Origin: Streptomyces sp. NRRL S-37
GTDB taxonomy: Bacteria; Actinomycetota; Actinomycetes; Streptomycetales; Streptomycetaceae
NCBI RefSeq assembly: GCF_000721605.1
Contig: NZ_JOIZ01000006.1
Coordinates: forward strand, 372,001 to 436,000
Length of the DNA stretch: 64,000 nt
Reading direction: 5' to 3'
Shown here: piece after piece, positions 51,478 through 58,730 of the stretch
How the letters are laid out: each line of letters opens with the position of its first letter
How positions within the stretch are numbered: position 1 is the stretch's first letter
The notes under the pieces: model-generated
Databases searched by the model: none
What the model was told of the DNA's origin: nothing
What the model saw: the letters and a program-made list of their open reading frames with translations, nothing else
Made by a program: the position numbers and the translations under genes

Positions 51478-51930
51478 TCAGAGATCGTCGGGCAGGAGCC
51501 GGAAGGCGGGTTCTCCGGTGAGCGGCCGCATCATGCGGAAATGGCTGTCCGTGGTGAAGAGGGACGTCGTCCGGAAGGCCGCCGCCAGCGCCACGTTCAT
51601 CGCGTCCGCCAGCCCCACTCCTGCCCCGCCGTCGGTGTCGGCATATCCGCGCATCACCGCCATGGCCGCCCTCAGGTGCGGCGTGGTCTCGGGAATCTCG
51701 AACCGGCGGGCCTCCGCCTGCCCTGCGACGAAGTCCAGCGCGCTCATGGCCGCACGGGCACCGATCCGTGACGTCAGCAGGTAGTCCAGCTCGGTGAGCA
51801 CCATGGGCGACACCACGAGGTGACCCATGCGGGCCAGAGCCTCCCGGTGAGCGGCGTGGCGGGGGTCCTTCGGGGTGAACAGCCGGTACAGCGCGTTGGT
51901 GTCGGCGATCGCGACCGGGACGTCAGCCAT
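51478..51930 (-). CDS. PIN-domain toxin (VapC-like)
   Basis: A 150-residue PIN-domain ribonuclease. The four acidic positions are Asp in VAIADTNALY, Glu in LTELDYLL, Asp in GLADAMNVALA and Asp in FTTDSHF. It overlaps the antitoxin gene by 8 bp, the standard toxin-antitoxin layout with the antitoxin first. The start at 51930 is inferred from this overlap and from the domain boundary. It is convergent with meaB. Confidence 0.88.
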   Translation of the reverse strand: MADVPVAIADTNALYRLFTPKDPRHAAHREALARMGHLVVSPMVLTELDYLLTSRIGARAAMSALDFVAGQAEARRFEIPETTPHLRAAMAVMRGYADTDGGAGVGLADAMNVALAAAFRTTSLFTTDSHFRMMRPLTGEPAFRLLPDDL

Positions 51931-52210
51931 CGGTCTCCTCGGCCGTCGCTCCACCCATACCGCGCAGCGTCGCCTCGATCTCGTCGTCGTCGAGCACCGG
52001 ACCCCCCAGGTCGGGGATGTCCAGGTCGCCCATGGGGTCGGTGCGGAACGGGTACGCGGGGCGGCCCGTGGGCGTGCCCCGGGGAACGATGTCCCCTATG
52101 GGCACGCCGTCCTTGGTGATGGTCACCGTCTCCCCGGCCGCCACGCGGGCCAGGACGCGTGATGTCTGCTGATTGAGTTCCCTGAGCGGGACCTCGGCAC
52201 CGTCACTCAT
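51923..52210 (-). CDS. Phd/YefM-family antitoxin
   Basis: A 95-residue protein with the Phd/YefM DNA-binding N-terminus (VPLRELNQQTSRVLARVAAGETVTITKDGVPIGDIVP) and an acidic, proline-rich C-terminus that would wrap the toxin. It is first in the two-gene operon with the PIN toxin and probably represses its own promoter. Confidence 0.88.
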   Translation of the reverse strand: MSDGAEVPLRELNQQTSRVLARVAAGETVTITKDGVPIGDIVPRGTPTGRPAYPFRTDPMGDLDIPDLGGPVLDDDEIEATLRGMGGATAEETDG

Positions 52211-52250
52211 TCCTCTAATGTACTACCCGTTCTACATGGCGGGGCGGTGC

Positions 52251-52868
52251 TCAGTCGTCGTCCGGGTCGTCCCCGTCGTCGTCCCGGTCCGCCGTGACGG
52301 AGCCGCTGCGCAGGTCGACCCGCCAGTCCCGCTCGTCCCCGCCGGAGGCGCGGGTCTCGGTCTCCCAGCCCCGGTCATCGTCGTCGTCCAGCTCCACCGA
52401 CGTCACCGTCCCCTTGGCGGCAGCCGCCTTCGCGGCCTCCTCGGCCGTCACCGACGCCCCCTTCAGCGCGGCCCGCACCTCGGCGGTGTCGTCCTCGTCA
52501 TCCTCCGAGGAGCCCAGGACCTTTCCGGTGCCCGGGTCGATACGCACGCTGTGCCAGGTGTCCCCCTTGCCGAGGACGTCGACCTCCCAGACCGCGTCGT
52601 CCAGTTCGGCGGAGACGGCCGTGCCCGGCGTGTGCTTCAGCGCGGCGGCGATGGCGCCGGCGGCGGTGACGTCACCGGAGACGGCACGCTCGTCGCGGTC
52701 GTCGTCCCGCGTGTCGTCGTCGCGCCCGTCGTCGTCCCCCGCCCGGGTCTCCGCCCGCGCCACCGACGCCGGCCCGTCGTCGTCCCCCGAGACCGCGAGG
52801 GCCGTGGCCGTACCGCCCCCGACGAGAGCCGCGGCGGTGACGACGGCGATCACGATGTTGCGCTTCAT
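52251..52868 (-). CDS. Secreted, Asp-rich PepSY-domain protein
   Basis: A 205-residue exported protein. The signal sequence is MKRNIVIAVVTAAALVGGGTATALA. An Asp/Arg-rich linker follows (DDDGRDDDTRDDDRDE), then two PepSY-like repeats (about 68-113, AIAAALKHTPGTAVSAELD..WEVDVLGKGDTWHSVRID, and about 135-190). It ends in DRDDDGDDPDDD. PepSY proteins occur beside two-component systems and may act as inhibitors or sensors. It is divergent from the response-regulator gene with a clear dyad in between, so it is the likely first target of that system. Confidence 0.85.
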   Translation of the reverse strand: MKRNIVIAVVTAAALVGGGTATALAVSGDDDGPASVARAETRAGDDDGRDDDTRDDDRDERAVSGDVTAAGAIAAALKHTPGTAVSAELDDAVWEVDVLGKGDTWHSVRIDPGTGKVLGSSEDDEDDTAEVRAALKGASVTAEEAAKAAAAKGTVTSVELDDDDDRGWETETRASGGDERDWRVDLRSGSVTADRDDDGDDPDDD

Positions 52869-52930
52869 GCTGGTTCCTCCCGAGCTGCTTCGTTTGCGAC
52901 GCCTTCAATCTCGCCGACCGACGCTGAGGA

Positions 52931-52964
52931 GAACCTGAAACCGGCTGAAAGGATCTTCAGGTTC
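52931..52964. promoter_or_regulatory. Dyad with CTGAAA direct repeats between PepSY gene and response regulator
   Basis: GAACCTGAA (52931-52939) and TTCAGGTTC (52956-52964) form a perfect 9-bp dyad with a 16-nt spacer. Inside, CTGAAA occurs at 52935 and 52945, 10 bp apart, as expected for an OmpR/PhoB-type regulator bound in tandem. It is 20 bp from the regulator ATG. Confidence 0.65.
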
Positions 52965-52983
52965 CCTTTGCGACCCTTGACGC

Positions 52984-53703
52984 ATGCGCCCACCCGTCTC
53001 CCACCACCACCCTGCCGGAGGCGCTTCGCGCCGCCTCTTTCGACTCTTGATCGTGGAGGACGAGAAGCGGCTGGCCCTGTCGCTCGCCAAGGGCCTCACC
53101 GCCGAGGGCTACGCCGTGGACGTCGTCCACGACGGCCGGGAGGGGCTGCACCGGGCCACGGAGGGGACGTACGACCTCATCGTCCTCGACATCATGCTGC
53201 CCGGCCTGAACGGCTACCGGGTCTGCGCCGCCCTGCGCGCCGCCGGCCACGACGTGCCGATCCTGATGCTCACGGCGAAGGACGGCGAGTACGACGAGGC
53301 GGAGGGCCTCGACACCGGCGCCGACGACTACCTCACCAAGCCGTTCTCGTACGTCGTCCTCGTCGCCAGGATCAAGGCGCTGCTGCGCCGCCGGCAGGGC
53401 GCCGGGGCCTCCCCGGTCCATGTGCACGGCGACCTCAAGGTGGACACCGCCGCCCGCCGGGTCTTCCTGGACGAGGACGAGGTGACCCTGACCGCCAAGG
53501 AGTTCTCGGTCCTCGAACACCTGGTGCTGCGGGCCGGCGAGGTGGTCTCCAAGGCCGACATCCTCGAACACGTCTGGGACTTCGCCTACGAGGGCGACCC
53601 CAACATCGTCGAGGTCTACGTCAGCGCCCTGCGCCGCAAACTGCGCGCCGGCCTCATCCGCACCGTGCGCGGCGCCGGCTACCGCCTGGAGACGGCGCCG
53701 TGA
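52984..53703 (+). CDS. rapA1: OmpR/PhoB-family response regulator, RapA1-like
   Basis: About 239 residues. The receiver domain has the acidic pair in LLIVEDE, the phospho-Asp in LIVLDIMLPG and Lys in DYLTKPF. The C-terminal winged helix has LTAKEFSVLEHLVLRAGEVVSKADILEHVW and VEVYVSALRRKL. By order of genes it corresponds to RapA1 (SCO5403) of S. coelicolor, reported to affect actinorhodin and a type I polyketide. The start is uncertain: ATG 52984 gives 20 residues before LLIVEDE, and TTG 53047 is the other choice. It overlaps the kinase gene by 4 bp. Confidence 0.85.
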   Translation: MRPPVSHHHPAGGASRRLFRLLIVEDEKRLALSLAKGLTAEGYAVDVVHDGREGLHRATEGTYDLIVLDIMLPGLNGYRVCAALRAAGHDVPILMLTAKDGEYDEAEGLDTGADDYLTKPFSYVVLVARIKALLRRRQGAGASPVHVHGDLKVDTAARRVFLDEDEVTLTAKEFSVLEHLVLRAGEVVSKADILEHVWDFAYEGDPNIVEVYVSALRRKLRAGLIRTVRGAGYRLETAP

Positions 53704-55136
53704 GCCGCCTGTTCGGCTCGGTCCGCGCACGGGCGACGCTCGGCGCCACCCTCGTGGTCGCGGTCGCCCTCGTCGCGGCCGGCACCGCCGTCCTGCTGTC
53801 GCTGCGCTCCAACCTGATCGGCGAGGCGGGCACCCAGGCGGAACGCTCCGCGCGGGCGGTCGCCTCCGAACTCGCCGCCCGGACGCCGTACGACAGGCTG
53901 TCGGGGCTGGACGGGGACGACCGCCCGGTGCAGATCGTCGACGAGGACGGACACCTGGTCGCGGCGAGCGAGGACCTGGAACGGGTCACCGGCACGGCGA
54001 CCACCGACGTGACCCCGCGGTCGCCGAGGCCGGACGACGACGATTCCGACGACTCCGACGACGACTCGGACGACTCCGGCGACGAGTCCGACGACGGCTC
54101 CCTCGCCCCCGGCGAGATCGCCGGCGAGATCACCTTCAGCAACGGCTCCGCCACCGTCGACGGCGACACCGAGGACTACCGTTTCGCCGCCGTGGAGGTG
54201 GAGACCGGCGACCGGGGCCGCCTCACCGTCCACGCGGGCGCCCCCCTCGCCGCCGAGCACAGCGCCGTACGGACCGCGCTGACCGTGATGCTCATCGGCT
54301 TCCCCCTCCTGTTCGGCGTCGTCGCCGGCGTGACCTGGCTGGTCACCGGCCGCGCCCTGCGCCCGGTGGAGGGCATCCGGAGCGAGATGGCCGCGATCAC
54401 CGCCTCCGAGGACCTCGCCCGCCGCGTCCCCGAACCGGCCACCCACGACGAGATCGCCCGCCTGGCCCGCACCACCAACGAGACACTGGCCGCGCTGGAG
54501 GCGTCCGTGGAGCGGCAGCGGAGGTTCGTCGCCGACGCCTCGCACGAGCTGCGCAGCCCGATCGCGTCCCTGCGCACCCAGTTGGAGGTGGCCGCCGCCC
54601 ACCCCGCGCTGCTCGACCTGGACGGCGCCGTCGAGGACACCGTGCGGCTCCAGCACCTCGCCGCCGACCTGCTGCTGCTCGCCCGCCTCGACGCGGGGGA
54701 GCGGCCCGCCGACGCCCGGGTCGACCTGTCCGCGCTGGCCCGCGAGGAGGCCGCGGGACGTACGGGCGTGACCGTGGACGCGGAGGCGGCGGAGGTCAAC
54801 GGATCCCGGGGACAACTGGCGCGCGTGCTCGCCAATCTGCTGGACAACGCCCGGCGGCACGCCCGCGAGCGGGTCACCGTGACCGTACGGCGGGAGGGCG
54901 GCTGGGCGGTCCTGGGGGTGGCCGACGACGGCGAGGGGGTGGCCGAGGCCGACCGGGAGCGGATCTTCGAGCGGTTCGTACGGCTGGACGCCGCCCGCAG
55001 CCGCGACGACGGTGGCGCGGGGCTGGGGCTGGCGATCGCGCGGGACGTCGCCGTACGGCACGGCGGGACGCTCACGGCGTCCGCGGCGCCGGCCGGCGGA
55101 GCCCTCTTCGAACTCCGCCTGCCGCTCGCCCGCTGA
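53700..55136 (+). CDS. rapA2: Sensor histidine kinase, RapA2-like
   Basis: A 478-residue kinase. The first membrane helix is at about 14-35 and an extracellular domain runs to about 195, including an extreme acidic run near residues 110-135 (DDDDSDDSDDDSDDSGDES). The second helix is at about 197-220, followed by HAMP, then the phosphoacceptor DASHELRSPIA and ATPase motifs LLDNARRHA, VADDGEGV and GAGLGLAIARDV. The acidic run suggests sensing of cations or cationic peptides. GTG start 53700 overlaps the regulator gene. It corresponds by position to RapA2 (SCO5404). Confidence 0.87.
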   Translation: MSRLFGSVRARATLGATLVVAVALVAAGTAVLLSLRSNLIGEAGTQAERSARAVASELAARTPYDRLSGLDGDDRPVQIVDEDGHLVAASEDLERVTGTATTDVTPRSPRPDDDDSDDSDDDSDDSGDESDDGSLAPGEIAGEITFSNGSATVDGDTEDYRFAAVEVETGDRGRLTVHAGAPLAAEHSAVRTALTVMLIGFPLLFGVVAGVTWLVTGRALRPVEGIRSEMAAITASEDLARRVPEPATHDEIARLARTTNETLAALEASVERQRRFVADASHELRSPIASLRTQLEVAAAHPALLDLDGAVEDTVRLQHLAADLLLLARLDAGERPADARVDLSALAREEAAGRTGVTVDAEAAEVNGSRGQLARVLANLLDNARRHARERVTVTVRREGGWAVLGVADDGEGVAEADRERIFERFVRLDAARSRDDGGAGLGLAIARDVAVRHGGTLTASAAPAGGALFELRLPLAR

Positions 55137-55148
55137 GACCGGGGGCCG

Positions 55149-55625
55149 TCAGTGACGCCCCCGCTGCCCCCGCAGGTGCTCGGCGATGGGCTTGAGGGCC
55201 TTGTCGAGCTCGGTGAGGGCCTCGGGGGAGAGCAGGTCGATGAAGTGCCGGCGCACGGACGCCACATGGTGCGGCGCGACCTTCTGCATGGTCTCCATGC
55301 CGTGGTCGGTGAGGACCGCGTACAGCCCGCGGCGGTCGGACTCGCAGTTCTCCCGCCGGACCAGGTGCGCGTTCTCCATGCGGGTGATCTGGTGCGAGAG
55401 GCGGCTCTTGGACTGCATGGTGGCGGAGGCGAGGTCGCTCATCCGCATCCGCCGGTCCTCCGACTCGGACAGGTTCACCAGGATCTCGTAATCGTTCATC
55501 GTCAGGCCGAACGGCTGCAGATCCTTCTCGAGCTGGTACGTCAACAGCCTGTTGACCTCCAGGTGGGTGCGCCAGGCGCACTGCTCCGCATTGGTCAGCC
55601 AGCGGGTGGCCGTCTCGGTCTCCAT
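55149..55625 (-). CDS. absC: MarR-family regulator, AbsC-like
   Basis: A 158-residue MarR protein with the winged helix MSDLASATMQSKSRLSHQITRMENAHLVRRENCESDRRGLYAVLTDHG. Size and position match S. coelicolor AbsC (SCO5405), a MarR regulator needed for antibiotic production under zinc limitation. His/Cys residues that could bind zinc are present (C-E-S-D-R-R, H-H-V, H-F). It is convergent with rapA2, 12 bp apart. Its upstream flank is AT-rich. The orthology is from synteny, not tested. Confidence 0.85.
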   Translation of the reverse strand: METETATRWLTNAEQCAWRTHLEVNRLLTYQLEKDLQPFGLTMNDYEILVNLSESEDRRMRMSDLASATMQSKSRLSHQITRMENAHLVRRENCESDRRGLYAVLTDHGMETMQKVAPHHVASVRRHFIDLLSPEALTELDKALKPIAEHLRGQRGRH

Positions 55626-55722
55626 GAATGAAGTCTACCTAAGGAAGTTGAATGGCGAACTAATAAGGCTTCCGCGTGACACCATGCGCAGGCGTTCGAT
55701 GTCACACCCCGCACATTACCGC

Positions 55723-56499
55723 TCACAGCCCGAAGCGACGCTGGAGGTCTCCGAGCTGTCCGGGAAGACGCGGTGTGCCCGCCCCCTGCCCGTGGCCACC
55801 CGAAACGCCGCTTCCGGGTACCCCCGGCTCCTGCGGAGTGACCCCCGTCGCCTGCTCCGCCATCAACGTCTCGGACGACTGGAGCAGCACCGTGCCCGCC
55901 CCCACGAACTCGAACTGGTGCTCCTCGCCGGAGGCCCCGCCGAGGCCCGTCATCGCACGTAGACCGCCCATCAGGCCGGTCATGTAGCCGTGGTCGTAGT
56001 GGTGGCACGGGGAGGGGCAGTCCGCCCATCCGACCAGCGCCTGCGGGTCCACCCGGATGGGGGGTTCCATGAACACCACCGGACCGTTGGATGCGGCCAC
56101 GAACTTCCCGGTTCCGATCAGTGTCAGAAAACCCGGCACGATCGACTGCTTGAGCGCGAGACTTGGCTGAAAAGCGAGGAGGTTGCCCGAGCGAATGGTC
56201 AGGTTGCCGTCCTCGAGGTCGTACGAATTCACGTCGAAGGCCCGGTCGGCGAGGAGCATCTTGCCCGAGCCCTCCGCCACGACCCAGTCGCTCGCGTGCA
56301 GTGGCGAATGGAACGACGTGCGGACGAGCCGGTCGAGTCGCCCGTGCCCGATCCCGTTGAAATCGATCGAACCGTAGTAGGCGATCATCTTCCCCTTCTG
56401 CATGAACCACTGGGTGCCCTTGAGCTCCACGCAGAAGGTGTAGGGATCGACGCTGTCGTCGGACGGCAGCGTCATCGGGTCGTGGACGGTGGGGTTCAT
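55723..56499 (-). CDS. AIM24 family protein (third of three)
   Basis: A 258-residue protein of the AIM24 beta-barrel-like family (TRAP-like/tryptophan RNA-binding-like fold). Family segments are MIAYYGSIDFNGIGHG, VVAEGSGKMLLAD, LTIRSGNLLAFQPSL and IRVDPQALVGW. It is longer and more divergent than the two upstream paralogues and ends in a Gly/Pro-rich tail. GGGAGG lies 7 bp before ATG 56499. The mobile tnpB element separates it from the other two AIM24 genes, so it may have lost their promoter. Confidence 0.85.
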   Translation of the reverse strand: MNPTVHDPMTLPSDDSVDPYTFCVELKGTQWFMQKGKMIAYYGSIDFNGIGHGRLDRLVRTSFHSPLHASDWVVAEGSGKMLLADRAFDVNSYDLEDGNLTIRSGNLLAFQPSLALKQSIVPGFLTLIGTGKFVAASNGPVVFMEPPIRVDPQALVGWADCPSPCHHYDHGYMTGLMGGLRAMTGLGGASGEEHQFEFVGAGTVLLQSSETLMAEQATGVTPQEPGVPGSGVSGGHGQGAGTPRLPGQLGDLQRRFGL

Positions 56500-56607
56500 C
56501 GTGTTCCTCCCGGGACGTCCTGGCCTTCAGGTCGGGGTGGGGGTACCTCCCGCTTGCGGGGGAGAGCCGGACCCCCGTGGAGCAGGGAAGGGGAAGTCGA
56601 ATCGCCG

Positions 56608-56766
56608 TCAGGGTGATTCGGCGTCAGCCATGGCGGCGTTGCGCTCGGCCTCCAGGCGGTAGACGATCTCGGAGTTGAGGGACCTCCGGGTGGACTTGGT
56701 CTGAGTGACCAGCCACTCGTGCAGATCGGTGGGCAGTCGGAGTGTGATGCGCTTCTCTTCGTCCAT
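56608..56766 (-). CDS. Small Arc/CopG-type ribbon-helix-helix protein
   Basis: A 52-residue protein, MDEEKRITLRLPTDLHEWL..., ending ...NAAMADAESP. The strand KRITLRLP followed by helix DLHEWLVTQTKSTRRSLNSEIVYRLEAE is the complete ribbon-helix-helix fold of Arc-like repressors. It starts 50 bp from the tnpB start in the opposite direction. The shared gap holds TAGTG repeats and a CACTA inverted partner. It probably represses itself and tnpB. It could belong to the mobile element or be a neighbour; the tight divergent spacing favours the former. Confidence 0.75.
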   Translation of the reverse strand: MDEEKRITLRLPTDLHEWLVTQTKSTRRSLNSEIVYRLEAERNAAMADAESP

Positions 56767-56816
56767 GATTCCAAAGTAGTGGTTCCTTGATAGGCATCTA
56801 GTGGCAGAATGACACT

Positions 56817-58043
56817 ATGACGACACGATGGAAGGCTTTGGGGGATGCCGGGCGCGCTCGGTACACCTACCGGCTGCGTGTGTCGTCGGCCGCCCGGACG
56901 GCGCTGCTCGCCGAGTGGGACCGCTGCCGCTGGGTGTGGAACGAGTGTGTGGCCAAGTCCCGCGCCGTGCACGCCCACAACCGCACGCACCCCGGCGACA
57001 GGCTGACGTGCGGCCCGGCCCAGCTCGACAGGATGCTGACCGGGGCCCGCGCGACGACGCCGTGGCTCCGGGAAGGCGCTTCGGTGCCGCAGCAGCAGAC
57101 CATCCGCGACTTCGCCAAGGCCCGTTCCAAGGTGCTCAAGGACATCGACAAGCGCCTGCCGGTGCGGCAGCGCGCCGGGATGCCACGGCACAAGAGGAAG
57201 CGTGAGGCTCTGCCCACGCTGAACTACACCACCCGGGGCTTCCGGCTGAAGGACGGCCGCCTCCACCTGGCGGGCGGTATCGCGCTGACGGTGGTGTGGT
57301 CGCGTGAACTTCCGGCCGCCCCCTCGTCGGTGCGTGTATACCGCGATGCGGTCGGGCATTGGTACGCCTCGTTCGTCGTCGCCACCGAGGTCCAGCCGCT
57401 CCCCGCCACAGGCCGCGTGCTCGGCGTGGACTGGGGCGTCAGGGAAACCGCCACCACCACATCCGACACCCACGACCTTCCCCACGCCCAGCACGGGAAG
57501 ACCGCCGCCCAGCGCCTCGCCCGCTACCAGCGGATGACAGCCCGTCGTAAGCCCGCTCGTGGGCAGGCGGCGTCCAAGGGATACCGGCAGGCGCAGGCGC
57601 AGGCCGCGAAGCTGCACAAGAAGGTCGCCCGGCAGCGGCAGGACACCGCCCGCAAGTGGGCCAAGCGCGTGGTCCGTGACCACGACGCCATCGCCGTCGA
57701 GGACTTCCGGCCGAAGTTCCTCGCCAAGACCACCATGGCCCGCAAAGCCGCCGACGCGGCGATCGGCGCCACGAAGACGGCCCTGATCGAGATGGGCCGC
57801 AAGCACGGGCGGGACATCCGCCTCGTGCACCCCGCGCACACCACCATGGACTGCGCGTCGTGCGGAGCGAGAACCAAGCACGCACTTCCTCTTTCGGAAC
57901 GTACCTACACCTGCACCGCGTGCGGAGCCGTGTCCCCCAGGGACAAGAACTCCGCCCGCGTGATGCTGGTCCGGGCTGGTCTCATCCCGGCTGGTGTCGA
58001 GGGCGTAAGACCTCCGGGAGCGCTGCTCCCGGAGGCAGCCTGA
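56817..58043 (+). CDS. tnpB: RNA-guided endonuclease TnpB family protein
   Basis: A 408-residue TnpB. The N-terminal wedge region contains CRWVWNECVAKSRAVH. The split RuvC domain keeps all three acidic residues: Asp in VLGVDWGVRET, Glu in IAVEDFRPK and Asp in RDKNSARVM. A zinc ribbon is made of CASC and CTAC. The protein thus looks catalytically intact rather than domesticated. TnpB uses an RNA made from the element's right end to cut DNA. Its direction is opposite to the flanking AIM24 genes. Confidence 0.93.
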   Translation: MTTRWKALGDAGRARYTYRLRVSSAARTALLAEWDRCRWVWNECVAKSRAVHAHNRTHPGDRLTCGPAQLDRMLTGARATTPWLREGASVPQQQTIRDFAKARSKVLKDIDKRLPVRQRAGMPRHKRKREALPTLNYTTRGFRLKDGRLHLAGGIALTVVWSRELPAAPSSVRVYRDAVGHWYASFVVATEVQPLPATGRVLGVDWGVRETATTTSDTHDLPHAQHGKTAAQRLARYQRMTARRKPARGQAASKGYRQAQAQAAKLHKKVARQRQDTARKWAKRVVRDHDAIAVEDFRPKFLAKTTMARKAADAAIGATKTALIEMGRKHGRDIRLVHPAHTTMDCASCGARTKHALPLSERTYTCTACGAVSPRDKNSARVMLVRAGLIPAGVEGVRPPGALLPEAA

Positions 58044-58082
58044 GCCAGGAATCCCCCGCCCTCAGGCGGGGGAGGATGTCAA
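58044..58082 (+). ncRNA. Right-end hairpin of the tnpB element, probable 3' part of the guide (omega/reRNA) scaffold
   Basis: CCCCCGCC (58053-58060), loop CTCA and GGCGGGGG (58065-58072) form a perfect hairpin just after the tnpB stop, followed by AGGATGTCAA to 58082. In TnpB systems the RNA scaffold ends exactly here, and the flanking DNA from 58083 (AGCTTCTCC...) would be the guide. Confidence 0.65.
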
Positions 58083-58729
58083 AGCTTCTCCTCCGACGCC
58101 TGGACGTACACGGCACCGCTGCCGCTCAGCTCCAACTGGAACGCCTCGCCGGATCCCCGGCCCACCATGTCCCGCCAGCCGAGCGCGGTCGACAGCTTGT
58201 TGCGGACGTCACCGTGATGGGCGACGTAGGCCTGCGGATCGACGTGCACCGGCCGCTGCGGGGTGATCGGGACCTCGATGACCCCTCCGTGGGCCATCAC
58301 CGCGACGGCCCCGTGCCCCTTGAGCGAGGTCGTGAACAGCCCCTGCCCGGAGACCTGCCCCCGCACCATGCCCATCACCCCGCCCTGCGAGCCGAGGAAC
58401 ACCGTGCCCTGCTGCAGGGTGCCCTCGAAGGCCAGCAGCCGGTCGGCCTCGACGTACAGCGTGTCCCCGGCGAGGTTGATCACCTGCACGTGGTGGCCGC
58501 CGTGCCCAAACAGCACGGTGCCGCTGCCCTCGACGGTCATCAGCGGCGTGTCCTCGTTGGCGACCCGCCGCCCGATCATCGACATCACCCCGCCCTGACC
58601 GCCCGCCATGTTCGGGGTGAAACCGACCTCCCCCTTGTACGCGAGCATCGCGCCGCGCTGACTGAACAGCCGCTGACCGGGTGACACCGTCGCCTCGATC
58701 ATCTTCGCGTTGATCTCCCGGAAGCCCAT
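58079..58729 (-). CDS. AIM24 family protein (second of three)
   Basis: A 216-residue AIM24 protein beginning MGFREINAKMIEATVSPGQRLFSQRGAMLAYKG. Glycine-rich strands MTVEGSGTVLFGHGG and GLFTTSLKGHGAVAVM and the C-terminal AFQLELSGSGAVYVQASEEKL are typical. Its TGA stop (58079-58081 on the plus strand) lies within the TCAA end of the tnpB element, so the element supplies the stop codon. The start is 1 bp from the stop of the first AIM24 gene, so the two are coupled. Confidence 0.88.
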   Translation of the reverse strand: MGFREINAKMIEATVSPGQRLFSQRGAMLAYKGEVGFTPNMAGGQGGVMSMIGRRVANEDTPLMTVEGSGTVLFGHGGHHVQVINLAGDTLYVEADRLLAFEGTLQQGTVFLGSQGGVMGMVRGQVSGQGLFTTSLKGHGAVAVMAHGGVIEVPITPQRPVHVDPQAYVAHHGDVRNKLSTALGWRDMVGRGSGEAFQLELSGSGAVYVQASEEKL

Positions 58730-58730
58730 G

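Larger units (their letters stand above)
56516..58082 (+). mobile_element. IS605/IS1341-type element carrying tnpB and a small RHH gene
   Basis: The right end is well defined: a hairpin followed by GATGTCAA ending at 58082, typical of IS200/IS605 right ends (TCAA cleavage site). No tnpA transposase is present, so it would need help from elsewhere. The left end is not certain. It must lie between the ribosome-binding site of the AIM24 gene (about 56515) and either the RHH gene or tnpB; the coordinate given is the outer limit. It splits an AIM24 gene run. Confidence 0.7.

Noticed and set aside
52173..53699. Upstream extension of the RapA2-like kinase frame to 52173
   Set aside because: It would run through the PepSY and regulator genes in other frames; the GTG at 53700 gives the normal kinase N-terminus with its first membrane helix.
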